This document shows positions 12,274 through 23,822 of a DNA stretch of 64,000 bases, piece after piece (within the stretch, counting starts at the first letter, position 1; the number at the start of each line of letters is the position of its first letter). The position numbers and the translations under genes were made by a program. The notes below the pieces were generated by a model. The model searched no databases. It was not told where the DNA came from and was given only the letters and a program-made list of their open reading frames with translations. The stretch is from Progne subis subis. Taxonomy: Eukaryota > Chordata > Aves > Passeriformes > Hirundinidae. The stretch lies in contig JAKJHU010000030.1 in NCBI GenBank assembly GCA_022316685.1, positions 14,960,018-15,024,017 on the forward strand, written 5' to 3'.

Positions 12274-12777
12274 ATGTCTGAAGACTGGCACAGATACTGC
12301 ACTACAGTCCTTGTTTTGCCCTTCTACCTCAGAGACCTCTGCCAAAGAAAAATGAGATGCCAACTTACAGACTTTGCTGAAGTGTTTTGAGAAGCACAGA
12401 AATCTCAGATAAAAGGAGTTACTGTTATTGATTTCACTTACAGGTGTCACAGTGACATTTTTCTCCCCCAAGGACTGAACTTAGAGTAAATGGACTGAGA
12501 AAGAGTGGGAGGAGGAGAAGAGGTCAAAGATCTTTTGCCAGTGAAATCCCTCTTCAGGATGGTGCGGGAGGAAGATGCCAGTTAAGCCTTGTCCTGAATA
12601 GAGCTTATTCTGACACGCAGCTGTTGATCACAGAGGAAATATTAGAAGGCCAGGACAGAGGTGAAGTGAGGCGATGGCTGAACAGTCTCCAAGGCTTGCT
12701 TGGCAGTGCTCTGCTAGTTCTAGGTAGGACCCAGAAGATACTGAAGGAGTTCTTGTTCTAGTGCCCACAATATAAAA
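12274..12777. other. unannotated unique sequence
   Basis: Spacer of about 0.5 kb between the CTATC array and the next LTR. Minus-strand frames of up to 80 codons show nothing recognisable. Confidence 0.5.
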
Positions 12778-12782
12778 CCCCC
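12778..12782. repeat. target-site duplication, left copy (CCCCC)
   Basis: Five C residues directly before the TG that opens the LTR at 12783, repeated at 13634-13638 after the closing CA. Because the motif is homopolymeric it is weaker evidence than a mixed-sequence duplication. Confidence 0.6.
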
Positions 12783-13633
12783 TGTGAGAGACTGAAATGT
12801 TATGGCAATTGGCTTAAATGTTAAAGAAGCTGCGACCACCAAAGCCCACTCCCCCCTCAGATGTACCTCTTGATAGGAACTGGACTGTGAGTCAAGCCAC
12901 CCCAGGTCTAAGGAGAAAAATGTACCCACAAGGAGAGCCAAACCCAGCAGCTGTCCTGACAATCAGCCCTGCCTGGGTTCCAGGTGGGAGGGGCTGTAGC
13001 CCATAGTCTCATTTGCTGATCCCAGGTTTACATGCGCTCCCCCAGAAGCACGGAGGGAGAACGAAAGTTTTTTGGTTTTGTGTAACCCCTGGTCAGAGGG
13101 AGTGAACACCCATCCTGCCTTACACAAACTCTCTCCATTGTAAAAACCCCCCACCATGGGAAGACCACATACACACAGGATGTTTATGTGAGAGGCAGCT
13201 GAGGAGGGGTCATCAAAGACACCCAAAGCACCCCCAGAGGGCTGCATGTGGTGCCAAATGATGCAACAGATTCAGAGACTGTTGCAAGAGACAGCTCCAA
13301 ACTTCCCTCTAACAAGGTGAGGTACCTGGGTATTCCCACCCAGCCTGAACATATATTAATCCACTGAACTCTGTGTTTAGCAGGACATCCACCACTGAGA
13401 AGATCAGAAGAGGGTTAACAGGACACTGTTGGGATTGAGGGAGTGGTGATATTTTCTACTTATTCTGCCTCTGTCACTCTCTTTCTCTTTCCCCCACTCC
13501 CTTCTTCTATTTCTTTCTCTCGCTCTTTCTCTACATTTACTGTTAAATACCATCCATACTATTGACTTTGGCATATGGTCTCATTTGCACCTTAATCATG
13601 GCAGAGGCATATCACTAACAATTTTAATAACTG
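12783..13633 (+). mobile_element. solo LTR of an avian endogenous retrovirus
   Basis: An 851-bp segment opening with tgtgagagactg and closing with ggatgttaaca, flanked on both sides by CCCCC. The interior resembles passerine ERV LTRs as I remember them. A TATA-like ttgtaaaaacc lies around 13138-13148, followed by a long pyrimidine-rich tract at about 13467-13533. No retroviral coding sequence lies beside it, so a solo LTR is the simplest reading. The frames of 94 and 80 codons (minus) and 62 codons (plus) inside are not genes. Orientation is inferred from the order of the TATA-like site and pyrimidine tract and is less sure than the boundaries. Confidence 0.68.
13467..13533 (+). repeat. pyrimidine-rich tract inside the LTR
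   Basis: Nearly pure C/T stretch with TTTCTCT-type units. It belongs to the LTR body and is not an independent microsatellite. Confidence 0.7.
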
Positions 13634-13638
13634 GATGT
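13634..13638. repeat. target-site duplication, right copy (CCCCC)
   Basis: Five C residues directly following the LTR end; matches 12778-12782. Confidence 0.6.
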
Positions 13639-16600
13639 TAACACCCCCTCCCTTCTGCATGCTGAATATGGAAATATATGCACACCTATTGCTTTCCCTA
13701 ACAGGTGCACTGAGCGAAATCCCTTTGTATACCGTCTTGCACTTTTGAGGCTTCATGTACAGATTTTCTAACAGTTGGAGAAAACCTCTTCAAAATCACT
13801 TAATCAAATCTGTCTCTTGAAAAGGCGCAGTGGTTTACACCAGAGATATATCTAACATTTCCTGTCTTTGCCACAGAAAACGCAGAAACAAGAACAAAGA
13901 CACTTCTTTACCTTAAGAGGAGACAGAGGGAAAGTGTTCATCCCCCTGAATGTGTACACAAGGTCATTACCGGCACTAGAACGTGACATTTTTAAGATTA
14001 ATCATCTCTTTTAAATTGCACAAACACAGAAGGTAGCATCATAGATTATGATTAGAAGTCATTTGCCAGATAGCCACTGCAAGAGCAAATGAACTTGAAC
14101 TTTCTTTGAAATAGGAAAGGTAGTCACAATATATATGCTACTGTTTATACCACCTACCTGTGGGCTATCTGGGGAAAAGCTATTTGATCAAAATTGAAAA
14201 ATGCTACAGAACAGCATGCTGGCAAAATAATCTCTCTTAAACCAGTATCCTGCCAAGTGAATTTAGTGAAGAAATTTAGATCTGAATAAAGAGATAGACT
14301 TTGTTTAGCTGTGGCTGAAAGTATCGTGACTAACATTTTTCCTTTGAAAAATATTTGTTTTGCATTATTCAAACTTCTCTCTTAATTCCTTATCACACAG
14401 CCACAGGTGAAAATGCTTGTCCTGGCATAAGTTTTCAGATTTCCTGCTTCATTTGGGTTTTCTCATTTTGGAATATAAGGTCTAAAATGCCAGTTTCCCA
14501 GTGGTAGAAACTGCCATTGAGGATGGAAATTAATTTGAAATGTTCTACCCACACTCTGATTTCAGGCCTACTGCATGCTTTTCATATCCCCCTTGAACAA
14601 TTATAAATTTGCAAAATGAGACATTTTGTGGAAAAATAAATAAAAGAAATGGCAAGAAGTTTCAGGAGAAAGACAAAAAGAGCAGGGTAGATCTACAGAA
14701 GAAACCAAGTAGAAATTAGTCACCTACATATCAGAGTATATCAGAGTGCACAGCTCTAGAAGTCCCTCCTGCTGTTTGGGGAGGGAGATGTGGAATGTTC
14801 AGGCATCTCTGAAAATACAAGGACAACACAAGGGTTCAGAAAAGAGACCTGGTTCAGGCAGTGCTGTCCCAAAGGCATGGGTCATAATCTTCCCATTGCT
14901 AGCTCGAACAGATCACTGAGTTTGCCCCAGATGACTCTAAAGCTTTGCAAGTTAAATAAACCAGCATATCCACATGGGGCAGGAGGCTGTAGTTACTGAC
15001 CAGTGCTGGTCTACACAGGCCAAGGTCTCTTAGGTTAAACTACTGCTTTCATGTGACCAGATGTGGAGAACAGTATGTCAGAGACTTTCACTTGGCTTTT
15101 CTTAACAGTGATTACAACTGTCCATTATGCCGCTCTAAAGTCAATGTCTAAAACACACTATATAAATCCTAGTTAGAATTGCCTACTTTTTCTTTCCATT
15201 GTAGCATCAGGAGCTCAGATAAACAAGCACTATAGTAATTTAAACTTAGGAATGATATATCTTTCCCTGAACAGCAGAGGTACTTTTAACACACACACAA
15301 AAAAAAATGTCCACTCTTTTTAAAATGAATTATCTGCAAAAGCATGTACTTTGATGATATGTTTATTGGTTTTCATGTAGCATCTAATCAATGAAAATGC
15401 TCTGTTCATCTTGCAGCGCACATGGAGCTTTATTTGGTTACACTGATGGTAAAATCCTGCACAGACAGAGTGTGTCAAGGCTGTTTGCTAAGAGCCCCTG
15501 GGAATGATTGATTGATTGCTCTGGCTATTGTATGTCTGCTTCTGCCTGTTTCCATTTCTGACATAATCTGGTTACTTTGGCAATAGATCCCTTCCTTCCT
15601 TGCCAGAGGCAACTGTCTCCAAGTGCTAGCAGGGATGAGGATGAGTGTTTCAGAGCCATGGAGAAACTAAAAAAAACTTTGACACAGGCAGTAAATTACA
15701 TTTTACATTTGAAGAGTATCTGGCCTTTAAGTGACCTTGCAAACTGTGGGACCAAAGAGAACATATCAATACACTAACTGGAGAAGAGGCAATAGCTCAC
15801 ATTGCACATTATCTTAATTTTTCCATGAAAAGAGGTGTTTTGTGGGAAGGCAAGAGATTTCCATGAGCTTTTGTGGCTTCTCAATCTCAAGAAACTGAAA
15901 GGTTGCATGAAGATGGTAATTTTCCTCGACCTTATAATTTCAAACAAAAATCTGCTGCAGCCACCTGCTTGTCTCCAGGACTTTCTGTTTTGCCCGACAA
16001 CTGCTATTTTTAAACTGGCTGAATTCCTCTCTGTAAGGAATTGCCAGAGCCACTGACACCGCTCCTAGTCACACCTCCCAGTTCTACCCTGCTCTGGACT
16101 GTGGACTACATTTCCACATATGTTGTGGTCTTGCTGCTATTTTATATCTGTTTCTCCAGTTCCTCCAGAACACATGCTGTGTGGAACTGACTGGCATAAA
16201 GGAACAAAATCCAGGAGTATGCCCCAATTCCTTTTACCTTCCTACAGGCTACAGAGCACATTGGATTTTTTTGCTTCCTATTTTCTTTTCACTTCCTACC
16301 GCTGTTCTTATTTTAAACATTTATCTTCATGTTTGATTACTGTAGTTTGCAATTGCACTTGACTTAGTAGTGGAAAAAAACACAGCTGTTCAGTGTGTTA
16401 GCTTGCAAATGCTGGTAGCTTTCATAGTGATTTATACCTCCAGCCATACATCCCTAATACACTGGAAAAAGGTCATTTGAGTATTATTGCTCATTCATCC
16501 ACATGACCCTAGGCCCTGTGTGGTACATGCATGATCCAGGATCTTGTGGTCCTATGTGTTAACCATGAAAGTATTGTTAGCACAAGTCAGCAACTGATTT

Positions 16601-17637
16601 GTTTCTCATCTGAAATTTTTTAATAATTTGTTTTTTCTCAATTATCATGCAAGTTTCCTCTGAGTGAGTGAGGGTTCAGTCAGTCAGGATCAGACTGAGC
16701 ATTCAGCCAGGACAGGACACCATGCTCTGCTGCAGTTCTCACACAGTGCACAAAATGTGGAGTGTAATGAGGTTCCAAGTGCTGTGTATAATTGCAGAGT
16801 ACGTATCTCTTATGAAACACTACCTCCTTTTTTGTTTAAAACATTTTAAACCTGGTTTTAATGTAATTCCTTTCTAACACAGCCCATAGACACACATTTA
16901 TGGCCCACTTTTCAGAATCAAGAACCCTGCCACTGAATTTTCCTATGATTCTACAAATATGGTGAGAAAAAATAGCTTTGGGAATCCAGGTGAAAATCTG
17001 ACAGTAGATAGGTCAGGACTAAAACCTCAGCTCTGAACACAAGCATGAGAGAGCCTGCATGTGGTCTGTGTGCAGTGTCATTTGTATCCAGATGGTAAAT
17101 TCATGCTGGCAGGGATTTTGTTTAGTTCTGTGGTTTGGAGTTTGTTGGGTTTTTTTGGTTTTGGTTTTTTTTTTTTTTCCCACTCAGTGTTTAGCACTGC
17201 CTAATCCAAATTTTCAAGACAATAATAAATGTTGAAAGGAAATTTGTCACATGGGTTCAGGTCAAGCCAAGCCCTAATCCTTCATTTCCCCAATGTCTAT
17301 GATTTCTGTATCTTTAATCATCTATCTATATGGCAACATGCTTATCTATAATCTAAATAAAGAAGAAGGAACTTAATGTTCACTACAGCGTTCAAATTCT
17401 TTTCAGTCTCTCGTTACTGCTCAGTCTCTGCTTAAAAGAAAATTTGCTCTATCCCACCGATAGTTTAGTCTTTTAGGCAATTATAAGGGCAAAAGGGATC
17501 CTTTATCATAAAATGTGTCCTGCACAATTCTATACCATTAAATACAGAAGCATGTCACCCTGTGAAAAAGCAAGAATACACCTAAAGACAGGAATTTGAT
17601 TGATAATACTATTTTCTGTCCTGATTCAGCACAGAGA
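13639..17637. other. long stretch without recognised genes or repeats
   Basis: About 4 kb, AT-rich. Frames are at most 80 codons (plus, 16120-16362) and unrecognisable. A GGTTTT/T-rich run lies at 17141-17181. No exon, RNA gene or TE was recognised. Confidence 0.5.
17141..17181. repeat. T/G-rich low-complexity tract
   Basis: A T-rich run with GG and GGG interruptions (gttgggtttttttggttttgg...). It is the complement-type counterpart of the A/C-rich tracts elsewhere in the window. Confidence 0.7.
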
Positions 17638-18185
17638 CCATAGAATTATTTAATTTGGAAAAGACCTTTAAGATCATTAAATCCAAACATTAGCCTAACA
17701 CTGTCATGCTCACCACTAAACCATATTCCCAAATGCTACATCCATAAGTTTTTTGACCAATTCAAGGGATGGTGACTCAGCCACCTCCCTGGGCAGCCTA
17801 TTCCAATCCTTGGCAACCCTTTCAGTGAAGAAATTTTTCTTAATATCCAAACTAAAGGTCCCCTGCCACAACTTGTGGCCATTTCCTCTAATCTGTCACC
17901 TCTTACCTGGAAGAAGAGACCGACCTCCACTTCACTACAGCCTTCTTTCAGGCAGTTGAAGAGATTCATGATGTCTCCCGTGAACCTCCTTTTCTCCAGG
18001 CTAAATAACCCCTTATTCCTTATCTGTTCCTTATCAGACTGCCCCAGACCCTTTCTCAGCTTTGTTGCCCCTTTTTGGACATGCTCCTCAATGTCCTCCT
18101 TATAGTGAGGTGCTCAGAACCAAATGCAGAATTTGAGGTGTCACCTCAACAGTGCCAAGGACAGGGGACAATCATAACCACCCTG
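17638..18185 (-). mobile_element. CR1 LINE 3' fragment (minus strand)
   Basis: A well-preserved 5'-truncated CR1 copy of about 0.55 kb on the minus strand. Reverse-complement CR1 landmarks on the plus strand are aaaagacctttaagatcatt at 17659-17678, cctccctgggcagcctattc at 17784-17803 and ttttctccaggctaaataac at 17990-18009. The element's 3' end is at the low coordinate, with the usual tagaatt-type terminal repeat. No reverse transcriptase portion is kept. The 68- to 77-codon frames here are shadows of the repeat. Confidence 0.93.
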
Positions 18186-19808
18186 TAACACCAGTAATTT
18201 CACTACCAAATCACTCTGACTTTGCAACAGTAAAATGAGACACCAGGTCTCCAGTGTTCAGTGCATGGGCACGGCTCAGAGTCCAGGAGCGCAGCCCAGA
18301 GAGACAAAAATTGTAGAAAAATTAGGTAGCAGCTTGTCAGGGCCTTTTGTTGGTCTTTACTCAATAGCCTATATGTATCTAAATGTTCTTGCTTTAATAG
18401 TCCTCAAGAGAGGACTGAAGACTTTCTTACCAGCTGCTCAACCCATTTAATCATCTGAGACATGGTTTATGTTTTGCATATTAAAGACCTAATAAATCTT
18501 GGGATAAGCTCTAATGCTTCCAATTTGTGTACAGGGATCTTGGTTTCACAAAAGCATTGGGCATCCTTGTCTTCATGGCAAGCCAAACTCAGCCTCAGAG
18601 CCCACATGACTCCATCTGGAAGACGACATGTATTTACTGTATTATTGTTTGATTGAGGTTTTCTTAGAGGCCAGTGAACAATGTCCCAGCTTCTGTGATT
18701 GGACTTCCCCACCCTCAAAGGATTTTCTGGAGGCTATCACACAACAGCTATGTGGTTCCCTTGGATCTACACCAAGGTGGGTGGAGAGGAACACCCCCCT
18801 TGGCACTCTACCTTACCCCACTGCTCCCAGGAAGCTCAAAGTACTTTTTGATCGCAAATTGGCAGCACTTACTATGCTGGTGAGGGTGTGTGGGCAGTAT
18901 CAAATGTTCTCCCAAGATGTGTGCAGGTCACGTACCTCCCAGCTCACAGGGACACGAGGATTGTGCAATGTTGGGAAATGTTCAAGGACACTTGAGTATA
19001 CACTGCTTTCTGCTTACACAGCACAGAGAGGAATGCACGGGCCAAATCCAATGGGAGCAGCAGGAGGGACCCAGAGCTAGGCAAGTTCTGGGGTACTCCA
19101 TCCTCCAATGATATCAGTTGCTTAATTCCCTTTTTCCCATGTCAGATGGAATTGCCTGAAACCTGCAAATACTAGGAGCCTCTGAAACATGCTGCCTGGG
19201 CAAGGAAGGGGCTGGTGTTTTCTAGCTCTCACAGTCCCAAAGACAGGAGGAACAGCATGGGGGCAAAGAGGATGGGGAAATCCTCTTTATTCAATCCTTT
19301 GATTATAACAGTTTCCTCAAATCTTTGAAATACCTATCCCTTTTGTATACAGGTTGTGAGGGGAAGGCAGTGATGATTTACAACCATGCGTCCAGACTCT
19401 GTGAATTCTCCTGACATAATTGAAAAACCAAAATCACAATGTGTAGTCTGTTTTCTTGCCACATTATTCCATTGATGAAAGGAATGTCTTTCACACCAAT
19501 TGACTGGAACTTGTATGGTGGAAAAAATGGTGTAGTTATGTCCTGCAAGCCTTAGAAGCTGAGTGATAGTGGTAGGGAAAAATCGAAAGTCACATTCGCG
19601 GGTACCCATGGTCATGTTCCTGCACACCAGAGTTAATAAATGCTTTTATTCACATTCAGTGGCTACAAGATCAGACCCCACTCACACAAGAAAATATACA
19701 GCCCGTGCACATGACTCTATTGACTGTGCATTTAAGTCAGGGCTATGTTGTTCTGCACATTTCCAAAAGGAAAACTAATGTGCATAATCTGGAAGAAGAG
19801 TTAAACTT
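18186..19808. other. unannotated unique sequence
   Basis: Contains a 150-codon plus frame at 18628-19080 and a 97-codon minus frame at 19334-19627. Neither has a recognisable domain. Overlapping frames in other phases suggest chance openness. No splice-bounded exon was convincing. Confidence 0.45.
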
Positions 19809-19830
19809 AAAAAAAAAAAAAAAAAAAAAA
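19809..19830. repeat. poly-A tract (22 A)
   Basis: Twenty-two uninterrupted A residues. It could be the tail of a plus-strand retrocopy, but I see no recognisable gene or LINE upstream and no clear flanking duplication. Confidence 0.9.
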
Positions 19831-22800
19831 GCCTTTAAAGTTCTCAAGTAATTCAATTCCGTTTCAGAGCATGATTACTAATAAATTGCTTTTATCCTTT
19901 AAGTACTTTCCAACATAATAAACGGTACTGATGAAAATCAACATGAATTTGTGATAATAGTTGTATGGACTTAACTCTGGAATTTTGAGGGCGTGGGATT
20001 TCTGGTGCACACCTGTGTTTGTATCTCCAGCGTTTGGACAGGTATTTGAAAAATCACTCAATCTTTTTTTATTTTTGTGGATCAGATGACCTGAAATAAT
20101 CCTAAGCAATTCATGGTCTAGATACATAGTGTGTTAAAGAGCTTTAACTGGGAGGATTAACAGTCAGGATTCTGACTAAATACTGGCTTCTATGTGTCCA
20201 TCTCTCCACCTGGACTGCATCATCTAGACACCCACAGAAGTCTGTAAAGTAGACTAGAAAGATTTAATATTCAGTCTGTTTCTGTTGGCAATACTGTTTA
20301 AATAAGCAGAATTACTCCCCACAGGCCTGTCTTCATTAACTAACAGATCAATATTCAAGAATGTTCTGTGGGCATCCAAAGTGATTTTGACAAACCTTAG
20401 TAAACTTGGCTATTAATAACTTAATATATATTAATAACTTAATTAATAACTTAATAACTCTGTCTTATCAGTCAGAAAGTAATGGGACCAGCTTTTTTAT
20501 TTGGTGCCTAAAGTTGGTCTGTATTGTGTTCCACTGAATTTTGACCTTCTACCTCCGCTTTGGGGCTTTACTTTGTAGTGCAGTAACTTGGACAGTTTGA
20601 CAGACCAGAGGTGACTTGTTCCATCTCCAGTGGTTGGTCACAATCTGAGACAGTCATTCTGAAAAATCCAACCTTCGCCTACAACAATCATTTACATACG
20701 TGGCAATTCTTTTCTGTATCTACAGATAGAAACTGTGCAATCAGAAAATTAGGCAAAGTCTGTAAGGAACATAGATTACTAAACAGGCTTACATTTACTT
20801 TCCTTCTTTTGCTGTCTCATCACTGTATTATCAATTATACAGCTTAACAGAGAAGACCCATTTAAAAATCCTCTTCTAGCACAGGTTATGATTGATTGCA
20901 GGGCCATGTGCATTCTCAATGTATGGCTAGAGACAAATACACATATTTGAAAAGAAAGAGCCATTCCTGTCCTTGCAGGATGTGGAGGAAGCACAGGACT
21001 TGAACAATGAGGTGAGAATTCATTTCCCAATGAGAATAATCCTTCAACTTGTTCTTCCACACTATAAATCAGCTGAAAGAAGTTGGGGAGAAATTGGCAT
21101 TGGTAAACCAAAGATCAATCAGCAGCAACAGCCATGTGTCATAAGACACTTTGTAAACTGTGTGTGGTCTAAACCAGACCACTAAATATGAAAATAATAA
21201 AAAATGTGGATTCAGCAGCAGCTGAAGTGAGTTCCTCACACAGATATATTTGCAGTCTGCAGCACTGACCACAAAGAGAAAATTAAGACAGTATTAACAA
21301 TGCCCTCTCCATCCAGTGCTGTCTTTTCATTCTGTTTGCATGGGACCTAGTATCTGTCGTGTCATTCTGGTCCATGCCCAAAATCTGACACCAAAATCAT
21401 GCAATAATGCAATCCAGAGGGAGAAAAAGTGCAGGTACATCCTGTCTTCTCTGCTCTCAAGTGCTGAACTAGGACCTGCCATGCAATAGCTCAAGCAGTT
21501 GTCCTGCTCACACAGCTATCTTCGACCACCTGCAGTAAATTGATGCTTTGTTTGCTCTAAAAAATAGATCTGAGAGTTAGAAACAAGAGTCATGACCTTG
21601 CCTCCATATCAGGGGACCTCTGATTTGAGGGGACTCTTTCTGTGGCAAAGCGCTTTTTGCAAGCTAGATGGTCCCACTTCCCTTATACTTACAGATAGGA
21701 ATGAGGCAGAAGAGCTGTGGCTCATTATCTTTTCCATCTGTACCAAAATGACACAAGTTATAAAGTTTATGGGTGCATTTTTTGTCTGTTAGGATGTATC
21801 TCTCATGTGGTCTTAAAACCTGTTTTATTCATCTGTCATCTGTCATACACATCCCTTGTTGAAGACAATTATTTTCTTAAACTAGGGAAAAAAACAAAAC
21901 CAACTTGCTTTGACACAGGGCTAGAAATTGGCATGAGATGAATTCTTGGTATTACTCCAAGCAAAATGTCTGGGTTGTACACTCCCTGTCAGAGAAAGCA
22001 TTTGTGTGAATGGTCAGGAGCAAAAGTGGAAAGTCTTCATGAAACCAGAGGTGCAAACACCTGCTTAATATTTCACAAGCAACACAGAAGTGAGCATCAC
22101 TTGTTTGAAATTCCTCTAGTTGCCAACTCTCATGGCTTCACAATGTATTTTTTGAAAGTCCCTGATGCTGAGGTGGGTCATATTTGGCAATGAAAAAATC
22201 TCATATTTACCTGTAAGCTGCTCCTGTTCTAAACCTTAGCATGGAGTTGACATTCATCAGCCTCTCTGGAAATCTCCACAGAACAAGATGTACTTCTGGA
22301 AATACTTGCTTTACTCAAACACATGCTCATCCAAGAGTCCATCCAAGGAGGAAGTCTAAGCTCCTTCCATTCAGACTGCCATAACAAATTATTTTACGGT
22401 CTTTGCTGGATTTAATATTTAAGTATTTATAGAATGAAAAGAGATGGTAAGTGAAAATAATCCCATTAGTTTTTGTGCTTTTTTTTAAATCACCTTTTGG
22501 GAGTTTATCACTTTCTTGTTTATTAAATGGTTGGCAAAATTGATAATGACTTTACTCTTCAGCCTGCAAATATTTTTCCATTTATTTTCTAACACCTATA
22601 ATGCAAAGAGATCAGATAAAACAGCTAGTGGGATAAATCTAGTGAAGAGTATAATCATAGCATTATCAAAGGCAGGGGTCTAAACGGCATCCTTTGATGA
22701 GAGCCAGAAGTTCATTTAGCTTCATAACATCTACTGTTAGGCTTAGTGCTACTAATTATGGTTTACAGATGGGGGAAAAAAGATACTAAGAAGGTACTAA

Positions 22801-23742
22801 AATCATAATGGTCATTCAGTCTTACATACAGCTGGGAATTGATGTGGCTTTAAAAATAAAGACAATTGAGCCCATTTCATGGCCCATATTACCAACGACT
22901 GCAGTGGCAAGCAGCTTGGAAGATGAGATTTTTTGGTGCTGAGGTTTTTCCCTCTGTGCTGCGTGGTGGCAGCAGAAGGGGTGCAATTCTGATGAGTTTC
23001 CACCTGGTCCCCTGGACCTCCAGTCTCTATTGGTTGTGTTAACCCAGGCTCCCCAAGCAGACTTCTTCCACAAACCTTTGTCCTTCCACAGGCTCTAAAA
23101 AGGGCTGCACTGAGCTCATATGTGCCATGCCAGCGGCAGGAGCAAATCACCTCCTCATTGTCACCTTTCATGGGGGCTTTGCAGTCCCTCATTGCTGGTG
23201 TCCTGCCTTAGTTTGCTAAGAGGCTGCTATTTATACAAAAATGTCCCATACAGCCTTTGGACCAACAGGTGGTTTCATCATTTTTGAAGGGGGTTAGATT
23301 GCACCTTGGAAACAAACCAGGCTGTAAACTGACACAAAGCCCTTCCTCTGCCATAAACTTAGTTTAGAAAAAAGGAGCCAGTGTCTCCCCAGGCCCTGAT
23401 ATATCCCTGCTGTCTACTTGTTAATGAGTCTTCCTCAGCTGGGATGCAGCAGGATGTGTGATCACAGACAGGAATGCAGAACAGCTTCAGTGACAGTCTC
23501 ACCCCATGGGCTGCCTGCAGGAGCACTCCAGAGCTGCCCCAAGACCGGGAGGAGGATTTGGCACTACCAGCACTGCACTCTGTGGTCTTTTCTAGGCAGC
23601 AAGATGAATTCTCCATAGAATGAAAAATTGGTCAGAGTTTATATGCACTGGATACACTGGTCTCTGGATAGAAAGCTTTAATCTGAATAGTTTCCATATT
23701 GATGCTTTGAGACCATCTTTCTGAATGCTAATCCCAAAAGTT
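19831..23742. other. long stretch without recognised genes
   Basis: AT-rich unique sequence. The longest frame is 126 codons (minus, 22812-23192), with no motif I recognise. Apart from the short AT-rich array at 20413-20460, nothing structured was seen. Confidence 0.5.
20413..20460. repeat. AT-rich short array of TTAATAACTTA units
   Basis: ttaataactta occurs at 20413-20423, 20431-20441 and 20443-20453, with an imperfect, overlapping fourth copy at 20451-20460. Spacing is irregular. Probably local duplication in AT-rich DNA. Confidence 0.8.
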
Positions 23743-23822
23743 AAAACAAAACCAAAAACAAACAAACAACACACAAAAAAACCCACCAAAAAACCAACAA
23801 ACAAACAAACACAAACCCCCAA
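23743..23822. repeat. A/C-rich simple repeat
   Basis: About 80 bp made of A runs with CAAA, CCAA and ACAC units. The minus-strand 105-codon frame across it, rich in Phe, Val, Cys and Gly, is caused by this composition and is not a gene. Confidence 0.85.

Noticed and set aside
12090..12281. Open frame encoding a Ser-Tyr-Pro-Ile-Leu repeat protein
   Set aside because: It is the translation of the CTATC microsatellite and CR1 tail, not a gene.
19809..19830. Processed pseudogene ending in the 22-A tract
   Set aside because: The upstream sequence is not recognisable as any transcript and no flanking duplication was seen.
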